The notes under the pieces are model-generated. The model ran no database searches. It had not been told where the DNA came from and was given only the letters and a program-made list of their open reading frames with translations. Of a stretch of DNA of 64,000 nt, positions 1 to 11,385 are shown piece by piece. Position numbers and translations under genes: made by a program. Source of the DNA: Lentinula raphanica (taxonomy: Eukaryota; Basidiomycota; Agaricomycetes; Agaricales; Omphalotaceae); contig JANVFP010000022.1 in NCBI GenBank assembly GCA_027919835.1, positions 310,001 through 374,000 on the forward strand, in the 5' to 3' direction. The first letter of the stretch is position 1. Every line of letters begins with the position of its first letter.

Positions 1-1425
1 GGTATCTTATTCAAAAAATTGTACCCAATCTTCACCAGCTGAAGAAGGTGGAGGTGGGAAGGTCAAACTACTGGATCGAGGGGCGTACAAGGATATGGCC
101 GCTTGCCTGATGTGAGTATCCCCCCGATCCTTTCCCAAATCTATCGTTCCTTTCATATAATTGACTGACATACTCGAAGGTGTCACCCAGCACCTGGTCC
201 AAAAGGTTCTGTCAATCTTTCCGGCAGTCTTGCTATCCAACAGCTGACTGTAGAGTATTTCGGGCACACGTCAGCACTCATTCAATCATTTCACCTGATG
301 CAGAGAACGTTTACAATCTGACCACACAGTGCTCATGCGGCGTTGTCACCTTGGGAAGGCATAAACGCTCTCGATGCTGCAGTCCTGGCGTACAACAACA
401 TATCTGCACTTCGACAGCAACTAAAGCCTACCGCTCGTGTGCATGGAATATTTGAAGGAAAAGATTGGGCGGTGAATGGTACGTTATCGATAACCAAGAG
501 ACTTCTCTTCATGAACACTGCCAACTGGTTCTTCGTTCGTTTATTGATCTGTGCATATCTAGTCATCCCAGATTATGCGAAGTATCTGTGCTACATCAGA
601 GCCCCGAATGCTGCTGAACTCAAGGAGGTCGTGGATCGAATCCTCCCTTGCTTTCCGTTCGTCCCTTTTTATTTTATGCTCTACACCGAGACATCCCTTC
701 CAACACCACAACCGACAGCGCTGCCGCTCAAGCCACTGGTTGTGAGCATAAAATTAATATGGCTGAAAGTTTAACGGATATACATCAGAACAAGGCTCTT
801 GGTAAGCAGTGACTACTTGTAAAGGTATCAATTCAGATTCAAACATAGAATTCAACAGGAGAGGAAGTCGCTAGAATAGTCAAAAGTCGGTACGGGGGGA
901 TTGATTATGTCTGGGGTATCGCACATGCCTCCACGGATTTTGTAAGTCACCTTGGACTCTCATTCTGTCTTATGCTATTCCTCCCACTCATGAATGATAG
1001 GGAAATATAACTTACGGTATGTACTCTTTTCGCCAGTCTTAGGTTCAACACATCATAGAATCCCTCAAACCAACTTTTTTCAATAAGCGCTCCCGTCATT
1101 GCATCCTGGTTTCGGTACGCATAAAACTGTGCTCCATCGATGGATCTCTAAGCTGACGATTGCCTGTTTGAACGAACAGCGATTCCTACCGTCCCAAATG
1201 GTGGCAATCACACACGCGATTTTGCAGCTGCAGCGGCTACCCCAATAGCACACCAAGCTTGTTTAGATGTATCAAAAGCCTTGGCTGCAACAGGTATAAG
1301 GGTGCTAATCGATGATGCGTTCTATGCCGAGGTCAGTCTTGCTTCTGTTTCCAAGTTGAAAGATAAAATCTCTATGGGATATATTATAGGTGAAGAAAAC
1401 GTTCGAAGAGAAACAAAGACTCTGA
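1..1425 (+). CDS. M20 family metallopeptidase/amidohydrolase (PM20D2-like), 3' part
   Basis: The 5' end lies outside the window, so this is the C-terminal part of the protein. Exons joined by frame give a CHPAPGPKG segment near 180-210, then LTVEYFGHT, then AHAALSPWEGINALDA near 330-380 and HGIFEGKDWAVN near 440-475. The last parts read YVWGIAHASTDF and PTVPNGGNHTRDF. These are hallmarks of the M20 aminoacylase/carboxypeptidase family, closest in style to PM20D2-type amidohydrolases, which bind metal and cleave N-acyl or dipeptide bonds. I see at least five introns of about 50-70 nt (for example 112-179). The last exon starts at 1390 and stops at 1425. Substrate cannot be told from sequence. 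The next gene is convergent and ends about 110 bp away. Confidence 0.82.
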
Positions 1426-1535
1426 AGGCCAACTGGTTATGAAATCGGATGCTCTTCCCCAAACGCTGTTGAACATACTATGGCATTGTATTATCGAATA
1501 CCAAACTTGAATGTCTCGTTCACATCCTATATACT

Positions 1536-3123
1536 TTAGTGATCTTCAGCATGAGATGAGTATTGACAATTTGCACCCCGAACGACTGAGCGAAGAATTG
1601 CATGATTCAGAATCTCAGCAGAACCACCATCGGATGCCAATACACCTATCGTCTCCTCATCATTGTCTAGCTTGTCGAGGTATTCACCAGCACCCGAAAA
1701 ATGAGCGACCTTGGCACAGGTTGCATGTAAAGCAAGCAACTCGGGATCGGGGACAGGATAAGTGTCAGGATCAGGAGTACTGAATATGACCGTCGAAGGA
1801 GGTTTTATCCGCCTGTCAATTGCTAAGAGGCAATAGCGATTCACAGCAGCCTTAGGTTCCGTCATCCACATCAACATTTATAAACCCATATCGTTTATTG
1901 ACCACGACTTACCGTTTTTTCAAAGTATACACCCAGTCGGTTGAACCAGTCATGGGTGTTCATTTCCAGTGTCATGACGTTGAAGAGTGAGTGGACTTTA
2001 TCACCGTTGATCTTGTCCACGTCGTATCCAAATCTCTTCAAGATCGCTAGAAAAGATGCGGCATACTCCTTCTCGCATAAATCATGAGATGGAGTATCCA
2101 CTTGATAGCAAATAGGAACAATGTGAGCCAATTGCGTGTGCACAATGCCTTCTGTCTTGAAAATATCCTCGTCTGAGATAATACCAGAAGCACTGCTGTC
2201 GTAAAGCCCAGTCACTACACACCTATAACCATCACGATGAAGTGCCTAGATTTAAGAGGGGTTGAATCTGCTTGATGGTATTCTCAGACTTGATCAGTAA
2301 CTCACAGCGATTTTAGCCTTCTCATAACTCGACTTAGCACCCTCTACTGATTCCTGCATACGAGCTTCGTCGCAATCGAGAGGTTGTCGACTAGAATCAT
2401 CCGATTCAAATGAAGGGAGTGAGTGTCCCTTGCCAAGTCGCTTGACTAGAGCAGGTGGACGTAGTGTGACAATCTCCTTCGTGAAAAAAGGAAGATATTG
2501 ACTCACAAGGACGAATGAAGAACAAAAGAAATGTCTCCCCTATTTTCGACAGTTTCTCAAAATCACCGTCATCCAGCGAAAACGCTGATTTTGACGATGA
2601 ATCTGAGAACCTCGGGGAGCAGTTATGGATAACGTGGCTCATTTCGCGTAGAGCCGTGTCCAAAGGTGCGTAGAGAACCAGGTATCCCAAAATTCGGGCA
2701 TACATGACCTCCTTATATGCGTTCATGACGACAGCCTTCCGCTCGAATTCAAGGCAGATATCATATGCGTTAAGGGGATCGCTCTCTAGATGCTCGAGTG
2801 ATGAGTTGATGTTGCTAGTGTTATTCACTGGTATCTGTTGCAGTGCTTCAGTTGCAGATGGAAGAGGCTTTCCTGGCAAATTTGCCATGATGGTTTGTAG
2901 ACAGTTCTGATACTTGAAGCACGGCGCGTCGGCGGGCGCGATAAATTCCCACGGTTCACCGAGTATGGGCGCTTGCTTCAAAAAACTTTCGGGGCTCCGC
3001 GATTGGCCGAAGCAAAAAAACAAGTCCTCATCGGGCGGATGTCCTCATCGACCTCATCAAGCTTGAAGTTGCAACGATTTGAACCATGCTGCCAAGAAGT
3101 GTCTCGTATGCCTCTTGATCCAT
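1536..3123 (-). CDS. Fungal HNH endonuclease-domain protein
   Basis: Minus-strand gene of about five exons. The centre reads ALHRDGYRCVVTGLYD, followed by THLAHIVP-like TQLAHIVPICYQ and then NVMTLEMNTHDWFNRLGVYFE. The last exon holds PDPELLALHATCAKVAHFSGAGEYLD. This order matches the HNH (HNH_2 type) proteins that are multicopy in Agaricomycetes; the function is unproven, but the fold is a His-metal finger nuclease. The start is a prediction. A short first exon (3085-3123) reads MDQEAYETLLGSM, and a 58-nt intron (3027-3084) with a weak GTTCAA donor would join it in frame to DLFFCFGQSRSPESF. Without that intron the upstream frame is closed. The C-terminus after the HNH region is short and ends at 1536. 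Confidence 0.75.
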
Positions 3124-3307
3124 GCAACTCTAATCATTCCAGAACTATACAAAATCTGACGGCTTCTGAACAGTCGTAAACCCTCAATCAATGATCATGA
3201 GCAAACTCGATTGTCGTGAACTAGGATGTAATATGCTCAAGAGAGATAGGGAAAATTGATCCTAGTCCGATTTAGCTTGTCTACTATAGGATATGAGGTG
3301 ATCCAGT

Positions 3308-4128
3308 TCAGCTTGAGCTGGCGACCAGGATTCCAAACGTAAAAACCACAAGAGCCCCAAGAAGGAGGGAACTGGATATTATCACTAATCTCGCAACTGG
3401 AAATTGGTTGAGCGTAAGAGCGTTTTGTATCGTGAAGTAGCGAGTGACACCTGGATAGATGGTCAGCTCCAAAGCAGGTAACAAGAATGTGTAGGGTATA
3501 TTCACCAACGAGCAGGACTATAAGGGAGAAAATCACAAATGCGGATCCTAGAGGTTTCGCATACGTGCGCATTTGCCTCGATGTAGGTTCCATCGTCAAC
3601 GACGTAGACGAACCACGAGGGGAGGCGTTCACAGATATGGTCAATAGTTGTACAAGAGCTAGGGTCCCAACAAAATCAGACCGACATCATCTTTCAAACA
3701 AAGTCGTTCGTACCTACGCCTGTTGAGGCTATTGCTAGACTCGTTCGGACATATGCCAGAAAGGTCCTCTCAGAAGCAAGATGGTCTCTGGCAACGCTTC
3801 CATGATTTTCAAGAACAAGTCGTGGCGCGAACTTCGTTCTGCGTTTCGAGGATGACGAGCTCGGACTTGATTGGCACGTTATCTCTTCCTTCTCTGGACA
3901 TTCTTTAGTGGCACTTGGAAAAGTACAGGGAGCATTGGTCTCATCGCAACGAGAAGGTGATTGAGATAACTGCCGGCTGTCTGGTTTTCCATTCTCTACG
4001 ACTGTTTCTGTGATCGTATTGTTTCGTGACAGCACTGGCGAATGCACAGGTGAATTCATTGGTGATTGTGAGCCTGAGGGTTGGAATGCGAGGTCTCTTG
4101 GCTTTCCGTGGTCCGCAACCGAGTCCAT
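3308..4128 (-). CDS. DUF202 domain membrane protein
   Basis: Three exons, about 235 residues. The first 95 or so residues are Ser/Pro-rich and probably disordered and cytosolic. The DUF202 signature follows: ENHGSVARDHLASERTFLAYVRTSLA. Three hydrophobic segments come next, around IASTGVALVQLLTISV, GSAFVIFSLIVLLVG and LVIISSSLLLGALVVFTFG. DUF202 is the small membrane domain also found at the end of the vacuolar VTC polyphosphate synthase subunits; stand-alone fungal copies have no firm role. The exon 1/2 junction places ALVQLL right after STGV. The start at 4128 is the first Met of the open frame and is followed by a low-complexity N-terminus. Confidence 0.8.
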
Positions 4129-4833
4129 GATATCAAGAGATTATAGCCGTTGTGCAGGTAAAGAGGTTGGGGAGGGGGAGAGTCGGAGTCAGAGACTTTT
4201 ACTCGATGGCAGTGACGGTACTGAATGAAGTAATTCGGAATTTCTGGAGATAAGCGCGGACATGTGTCGTTCATCATGCTAAACGGATCTATAAATGTTG
4301 AGCGTTCCTCAAAAGCACTTTGGTAGATATTGCTATGAAGGAAGGTGGTTCATGGTGAGCAGAAGGATGAATTGAACGACGACAAAAGGAAGTTTGACGC
4401 CGTTGTGCACAGACCCAATGGTGCCATTCTGCGCTCGAATTGCGACATTCGGCGCCCGGGACTCGCCGAAAAGCGTCGGTCTGGGCTCCCGAAGTGCCGG
4501 TGCGCAAGCCCCTAACGGGCCCTAAGGTAGGTCACAACTTAAGCTCAAGTCTCAAGCAGGAGAGATCGAACACTTGAGGTCGGTGTTATAGACTTGCAGA
4601 AGAAGGACTTGCTCAACTCAGAGCTATCGATGCTCGTTACAAGCTCATCTTGCAAGGTTTACTTAGATGAAGTGCGAGCTATGGCATGCCATTTTGACCA
4701 GGCACGCCGGGATTATTTTTTTGTTTTTTGATTATTTTACATTATTTTACATATTATTCTACTATTTATAATAGTCAAGAATCGAGCACCCCAACAACGC
4801 CCCAAAGTAGTCTAAGTATCCTCGTTTGCAACC
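4129..4833. other. Intergenic, divergent promoter region
   Basis: About 700 bp between the starts of the DUF202 gene and the MYND gene. It contains a strongly AT-rich stretch at about 4715-4782, with runs of T and repeated ATTATTTTACAT-like words. No coding signal or RNA gene was recognised. Confidence 0.6.
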
Positions 4834-5757
4834 ATGCTACCAGGAAGACCTCCTCCCCGTCCCTTTGAAGTGCCCGACCCCCTACGCGACACGGAAGTTT
4901 GCTACAGAATCATCGTCTATGGCTCTTGCTCCAGAGATCCAGCCGATATGGACGAGCGCTTTTCAAAGGACGAACAAGAACAACGTCGGTTGGAAGTGCA
5001 GCTGGGACCAGTCATCCCAGCCAGCAAGATGTTGACCATTCAAGACCGTCGAGAGTTTATCAAACCCTATGCGCGCACAATCATACCGGATTTGAAGCAC
5101 AACAAGCCCTGGAGATGCGAATTTTGCAGTACGCGTTGCTCATTTCATTTTTTTTCACGATCTGAGTGCTCATTGTTTCTATGAAAAAGCTAAATTTGCG
5201 CGGGAGGCTGTCTGGATGAACAGTGAATGGCTACAGTTGAAAAATCCAAACATGATAAGCTATGTAAATCAATCCTCTATATCTTTTTTCCTTCGACCGA
5301 GCATCCAACTGCATCCAACAGGTTCATCTAGTTTGTAATTCAGAGATAGGAGACTGCGCGGAGACCCTATCAGCTATCAACTCGCAGATGCAAGCATTAG
5401 CTGGTGCTCCTCCTACCCCTCTCCCCAAATTACCTCGAGAATACGGACTCAAGTATCCAATGGCAGCTAGTTGCGTCAATTGCAACAGTGAATCTAAGGA
5501 GAACCGCAAGCGTTTGAAACAATGCAATGGCTGCAAGCTGACTCGGTGCGTTCAACTCGTTTGAAGCTTTCTTGAGCATACCCATTGATAACTATCTGCC
5601 AACAGATATTGCAGGCACGTTGCTACAGCGTTATTTTCGAAATCCGACGGCTAAATGTATCCTCGTTCTCTATAGCACTGATTGTCAAAAGGAGGATTGG
5701 GCACGTCACAAAGTTTTTTGCAAGTCGTTGAAGGACGTGAAATGGGTCTGGAACTGA
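4834..5757 (+). CDS. C-terminal MYND zinc-finger protein with a 9-nt microexon
   Basis: The protein starts MLPGRPPPRPFEVPDPL and ends in a MYND finger. The Cys/His ligands read CVNC, then CNGC in LKQCNGCKLTR, then YCSTDCQKEDW and ARHKVFC. MYND fingers bind proline-rich protein partners. The finger is only complete if a 9-nt exon ATATTGCAG (5606-5614) is included. It lies between a 60-nt GT-AG intron (5546-5605) and a 61-nt GC-AG intron (5615-5675), and joins KLT(R) to YC(S) to STDCQ in frame. Two further introns lie near 5129-5190 and 5262-5322. The N-terminal 130 residues resemble no family I know. The partner and role are unknown. Confidence 0.78.
5606..5614 (+). other. Predicted 9-nt microexon of the MYND gene
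   Basis: ATATTGCAG supplies the Tyr-Cys of the MYND core. The upstream exon ends in CG and the downstream exon starts with CACTGATTGTC, so the joined codons are CGA TAT TGC AGC (R Y C S). The downstream intron begins GCACGT, a GC-type donor. Confidence 0.7.
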
Positions 5758-6119
5758 AACGTAGGAAGGTGGCACTGGTGCACACTGCAGACGGCGATAT
5801 CAAGGTCTCGCCAATCTTTTGTAGCTATCGCGCTAGCGTCCGCAGCGCCGCTGTTCGCACAAAACTTGCTCTGCCGGTGATTACAATGTACTCCTGCGCG
5901 TTCTTGTTCATCCTGGACATCTATAACACCAGACTAGCTAGTGCTTGCTAGAATTTTCGAATTTTGCTTCAGCATATAATCACCGTATAATTACTTAGAA
6001 CGATGGAACTGGCCGCGGGAAGGAAGACATCTCGATGCCGTATGCCGACCTATGCCGGCTGGTCAATCGACCTTCTGATTACTTATCCAACTCCATCCTT
6101 TTCTCGTTTTTAAACACCC
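5758..6119. other. Intergenic
   Basis: About 360 bp: 3' flank of the MYND gene and promoter side of the first ketopantoate reductase. Nothing else recognised. Confidence 0.5.
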
Positions 6120-7675
6120 ATGTCGTTGAAAGAAATCCTTGTTGTTGGCTTTGGAGGCGTTGGGTCAATCTGTACGCATTCCCAAAGATCTCACATAGCA
6201 AAACCTACTAATATCAATAGTTCGAAAGATTCCCTCATCGCGAAACGCAGTGGACTTGCTCGTGTAACGTCAGTCGCACGTAGCAACTATGATTCTGTCA
6301 ATCGTCAGTGTACTGCCAAACTCTAGTAACCAAGACCATCTCGAACTACAACTCCTCCAGGAAATGGTATGCACATCAAAAGCGCCAAATACGGAGATAT
6401 ACCAGGTTGGAGACCGGATCGATGTTAGTTCAATGATAAATTCACGTCAGAAACTCCAGATCTTATCCTCTGATACTTCCTGTCTTCCGCAGTATGCAAA
6501 TCTGTCGCAAACGCTGCGGATACAGCCTATGACTATGTCATCTTGACGACGAAGGCTTTACCGGATATTATCAAGACTCAGACCATTCTAGCTCCTCTTC
6601 TCACTTCGCCCTACGTCGAAAAGTTTCCTCAACCAGTGTATGTTGTCCTTCAAAATGGTCTCAATGTCGAGGTAGACCTGTATCATGCAATCAAGGCACT
6701 TGGACAAGGCGAACCAAAGATCATCGGGACCTCTCTTTACATCGGCACAAATCTCCTTGGCCCTGATGTTGTTGAGCATAATGGCTTCGTATGTGATTTC
6801 TTTGCAGATCGTGCTCTATCGTGCTATGCTGATCGCAATCTCTTCCATTCACATTCACTATTATATAGGATCGCCCAACGCTTGGAATGTATAGACATAA
6901 CGATTTCACAACTTCTACCAATTCACCTGAAGAGACTAAGATACTCGAGGGTATTGCCTCTATCCTCGAGAAAGGAGGAAGCACAGTCGCTGTGGTACCT
7001 GAAATTCAGAGAAAGAAATTCTCGAAGAACTTCTGGAATGTCGCGTTCTCGTCTCTCTCCACATTGACCGGGTAACCTCGATTTTGCTTACAATTGTGCA
7101 GCATCGAACTGATGAAATCTAGCTACACGTTGCCTTCCGTATTCCGCCCTCCTCCACCAGATTCTTCCATGAAATACGCACCATATGTCGCACCAAAGAC
7201 TGCACACCTCATTAACGAGTTTACGATTCCAACATTGAAAGCTTTATTGGAGGAACTGGTTACCTTGGGTACGTATTCGGATCGAAGAATGAGTTTTGAA
7301 CTCACAATTGACTTTTCATCAGCTCGCGCACTCGGTTTTCCTGACTCGGAAGATGGTCTACCCTCATCCACGGTAGAAACCACCATTACCAACACCGCAT
7401 CACTTCACGTCTCACCGGAAAGCACTCATGTACCTAGCATGCTTCTTGATGCACGAAAAGGACAACCTATAGAAGTGGAAGTTATATTCGGAGAAGTAGT
7501 AAGAATGGCTAAGGAGCGTAATGTTCCCGTTCCTGTAGGTTTTGTTCCCATTCATCTTGGTTTCAAGGATCGCTTACGAGTTATTGATTTTGATACATAG
7601 CGCATCGAAACGCTGTACGGACTCCTCCTTGTTGTTCAGAATCAAATAATAAGAACGATGGACACCGGTCCTTAA
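6120..7675 (+). CDS. 2-dehydropantoate 2-reductase-like protein (PanE/ApbA), copy A
   Basis: The protein starts MSLKEILVVGFGGVGSI, a GxGxxG Rossmann NAD(P) site. It continues YDYVILTTKALPD and YVVLQNGLNVE, the typical TKA and QNG motifs of ketopantoate reductases. The C-terminal domain shows EIQRKKFSKNFWNVAF with the catalytic Lys and the Asn. It also shows HVPSMLLDARKGQPIEVEVI, the conserved SM-D-G-E substrate motif. The family reduces ketopantoate to pantoate with NADPH in pantothenate/CoA synthesis, but fungi often carry several paralogs with unknown substrates. About six introns are present. The last exon starts after a tag at about 7598 and ends at 7675. Copy B faces it tail to tail. Confidence 0.85.
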
Positions 7676-8001
7676 GGGAACCTCACCAGTGCTAGTTTGC
7701 CTATTCCCCGTCTTCAGTGGCTGGTTCCTGGAGCGACAAAGCAATATCGCGCAACTGGATAGAATATTGGTTTGCTCATCAAGGTTGTTCTCATTGTTTG
7801 TACTTTGTATAGGGCAGTCACGTCTAGTCCGATGATTTCATACAATGCACATAGAGTGATTGAACACAAATACTTGACTGTATTGACAGGAAAGAACGAG
7901 GGTTGAAGCTATTAGTAAGGTCATGATAAAAGCAGGTTCTATTTGGATAATTGGCCGCTTTGCGACGATCTATACAGCGGAATATTACTATTAGTAGAGC
8001 T
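7676..8001. other. Intergenic between convergent paralogs
   Basis: About 325 bp separating the stops of the two reductase genes. No open frame or repeat stands out, and it holds both 3' ends. Confidence 0.5.
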
Positions 8002-9535
8002 TCATTGAGCACGCGACGCCAACTTCAAACGTCTCAGCGTTTGGTTCTGTATAACCAGCAGGAGAGCGTACAACATTTCGAGACGCTGAGGAGATAGAAG
8101 TGAGAATCTGATCATTCAAGAAGCCTTGTATCCCAAACTTACTGGCACTGGAACCTCTCTTTCACGAGCCATTCTAACAAGGGAACCTAAGATGACTTCG
8201 ACTTCTATGGGCTGACCTTTTCTAGCATCTAGCAGCATACTGGGGACATGGGTGTTTTGAGGATCTTCATGCATTCGTTTTTGTTTGGCAATCGTCTCAT
8301 CCACGAGGGAAGAGGGAAATCCATCCTCCGTATCAGGAAAACCAAGGGCCCGGGCTGTGTTGAAGTAGTTGTGAGGATTCTGTTTGTATGTGACGAATCG
8401 CCGTACCTAGCTCAACCACCTCCAGAAGTATAGCACGCAAAGTGGGGATGGTGTAAGTGTTGATCAACGATGCGGTTTGAGGTTCGAGATATATATCATA
8501 GGAGGCTGATCCATCCTCTGGTGGAGGCCGAAACAAAGCTGGTACAGTATAGCTGTCCACGTACGGAGTTAACATCAAAGTGACAACGGCAAAGAGAAGA
8601 GGACCGACTTTGTTAATGTTGCTGTACAAGCAAAGACCACGTTGATCAGATTCTTGGCTAGTTTCCTACGCTGGATTTCTGCGACAACCTGAACTGGAAA
8701 GCCTCCGAGTTTGAAAGGGCGAGCCAGGCCCTCCAGCATATTCGCCTCTTCGGGTGAATTCACGCAAGTGGTGAAATTTCCATGTCTGAAGATACCGAGA
8801 ACGATGAGATCCTATGCCGGGAAAGATGATCAGTTCACATCTGCACACCGGACGTCGATTCCCTAACTTACATGCGTCGACAAATGTTCGACAGCATCAG
8901 CAGCGGTTATATTGGTCATGATGTATACCGACGAGCTGATTATCTTTGGTCGTTCCCCGAGCGCAACAAGAGCATTATACAAATCTTGCTCAACACCGAG
9001 ACCATTCTGCAGAAGTGCATAGATTGGTTGACCGAACTTGTTCGTGTAGTCGGACGATAACAGAGGAGCAAGGATGGTTGAAGTAGGGACGAGATCAGGA
9101 AGTGCTTTCGACGTTATAACCACGTAGTCATATTTCTGATCGGCAGCTTCAGACACAGACCTGCACACTTGTAAAACGATACTCGTTGAGCAAATCACAG
9201 ATAATCGCGCAGAAACGTACGTCTATCGGGTTTCCATCCAGAAATTTCACCGTACTTGCGACTCTTTATGGACAATCCACCGTCTACAGTCAATAAAATA
9301 TGTAGGGCTCGAACATAATCGACTGGTGAAGAATAAAATCGTACCCTGTATAGAGCTATAATTACTCCTTGCTATTGCAGTGATACGGGCAACGCCGCTC
9401 GACTTCAAACAGAAAGCAGCTTTTGGTGTAGCTGGTTAGTTGTGCCGACGTCTTATGAACGAAGTCAAAGACCGTACAGATGGAACCGACTGCTCCAAGT
9501 CCGACAAGGAGGATTTCAGTAGGTGAGCTTGTCAT
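8002..9535 (-). CDS. 2-dehydropantoate 2-reductase-like protein (PanE/ApbA), copy B
   Basis: This is the inverted paralog of the gene at 6120-7675. It starts MTSSPTEILLVGLGAVGSIC, again GxGxxG. Other matching parts are YDYVVITSKALPD, YALLQNGLGVEQDLYNAL, VVAEIQRRKLAKNLINVVF and THVPSMLLDARKGQPIEVEV. The last exon, after an intron ending near 8094, reads RLEMLYALLLVIQNQTLRR and stops at 8002. Exon junctions fall at the same places as in copy A, which points to gene duplication. All the key motifs are kept, so the copy looks functional. It differs clearly at the N- and C-termini, so the duplication is not recent. Confidence 0.85.
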
Positions 9536-9959
9536 TATAGAGGAAAAGAGAAGAAAATGCTAGGATGCAGGGACTAGATAATGATCGATAAGGATCCGCG
9601 GAACTCGGATGACAAGGAACGAGCTACATAGGAGCGTAGTGTTTTCAATGTTCATCTCGCTACGTTTATGCTGCACTGCCGATTGTGAGAATGGTAAAAA
9701 CGCAGCTTGGTCGGAAGTATGGTCAAAGTTTGGTTCTTGATGAGTGGAAGAAAGAAGGAGTGCCAAAGCTGGTAATATCGGCCAACTGGGAGATCCTCGG
9801 AATTGCTGCCGAGACCAATTTATTATTTCATTTTCAGGAGGCTTATCGCTTTACCGCAAATCTAGACAGACCTTCGGCGGCCTCGCGGGGCTTTTTGAAC
9901 GAGAGAGATGAGAACGAGGAATATTCGGGAAACAAATGCCCTCTCTCACAAGTTCAAGC
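9536..9959. other. Intergenic, divergent promoter
   Basis: About 420 bp between the start of reductase copy B and the start of the aldolase gene. A 92-codon open frame crosses it (9685-9963), but it has no recognisable domain and overlaps the next start, so I treat the stretch as promoter. Confidence 0.5.
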
Positions 9960-11236
9960 ATGAATGGCCACAGCGTGAATGGCAAGTATCATCAAACCCT
10001 TGATGGTCTCGCGGAAAACCCATTGCGTCGTACATGGCGCGGTGATAAGCAAGGCAAGTACATCCTTCAGCTTCTATCCTATGATTTGTTGATGATCGTG
10101 CATTGAACTGTAGGGAAAATAGAGTTGGGCACTGTTCCCAAGTTCGATAATCCTTACGAGGAACGGGAATGGATTAAGGTGTGCAAACACCTGAGCTTCT
10201 TCAAGGATATTCAATGTTGACGTCGAAGTGTAGGAACACATGGCAGCCGCCTTTCGTTACTGGGGAAAATGCGGCTATGGGGAAGGTGTTTCGGGACATA
10301 TCACCGTCAGAGATCCAGTCCTTCCAGACCATTATTGGTCAGTATTCACATTTCTCTTCTGGTTCACTCACCTGATCTCTATGTCGAAGGATGAACCCAT
10401 TCGCAGAGCATTTCTCTACAATGACTGTGAGTCGTCCAACTTTCCATGGGTTCTATATGAGTTTACGCCCCCTTTTCAGAAATCCATGCTTGTTCTGGTC
10501 GGCCCTGACGGACATGTCTCCCCTCATGGTGCACAATTGCCCATTAACTCCTCCGGATTTTATATTCGTAAGCGAGATCAGCAATTCTGACAATCAAGCC
10601 ACTCACTACCTTCATCGTTCCGCTCTAGATTCTGCTATTCACAAAGCACGTCCAGATGTCAAGGCCGCTGCCCATTGTCATTCTCTCCACGGAAAGACTT
10701 GGTCGGCTTTTGGACGCCCAATCGATATCCTCACGCAGGACTCGTGCTTGTTCTATGACAATCTGGGGGTTTATCAGAACTTTGGCGGCGTCGTCCTCGC
10801 AGAGGAGGAAGGGAAGAACATTGCAGAAGCCCTTGGGCCCAAGTGGAAAGCGTGCATCTTGCAGAACCACGGACTGTTGACATGTACGTGTTCCCCTAAT
10901 GCTATACCGTCCTGCATATGTTGATGATCATCCGGCGCTCCAGTGGGCAACACAGTCGATGAAGCAGTGTTCTTATTTGGCGCTCTTGACAGACTCTGCC
11001 ATGCCCAACTTCTAGCGGAGGCCGCTGAAGCCAATGGTCTCCGCAAATCTGTCATCTCCAAAGAGGACGCGGAATTCACATCAAAAACCATTCAGTGGTG
11101 GGAGAATGTCTATGTCAATGTGAGCGACCATTCTTTAGACCCCTCACCTCTATCGAACTGATATCCTGTCATTTTATAGTTCCAGCCGGAATACAAGCTG
11201 CTCTTGCAGGAAACCAAAGGTGCATTCTTGTTGTGA
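9960..11236 (+). CDS. Class II aldolase/adducin family protein
   Basis: The start MNGHSVNGKYHQTLDGL is chosen because a clean first exon (9960-10053) leads in frame across a GC-AG intron (10054-10113) to GKIELGTVPKFDNPYEE. The core shows MAAAFRYWGKCGYGEGVSGH, then AAHCHSLHGKTWSAFG with the two metal-binding His, then ILQNHGLLT with the third His. Bacterial relatives (fuculose-phosphate aldolase, ribulose-phosphate epimerase) cut or isomerise sugar phosphates with zinc, and animal adducins have lost catalysis. The three His here suggest an active metal site. The substrate is unknown. The last exon reads FQPEYKLLLQETKGAF and ends at 11236. Confidence 0.85.
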
Positions 11237-11385
11237 ACGATTGGGATGAATAGAGGCTATCGACCTGTGATTCTCTGCGTGTATAACTGTACGTGAATGA
11301 GTAAACAATATGATGCAAAGTATGAATACCAAACGAGTGAAGGACCCAATATCAGTCGAATATTAAAAACGAGACAACACCTCTT

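Noticed and set aside
1536..3123. Frameshifted HNH pseudogene
   Set aside because: A 58-nt intron at 3027-3084 restores the frame, so a break need not be assumed; the weak donor leaves some doubt.
9685..9963. 92-codon plus-strand frame upstream of the aldolase
   Set aside because: No domain, no signal peptide, overlaps the well-supported aldolase start and fits promoter position.
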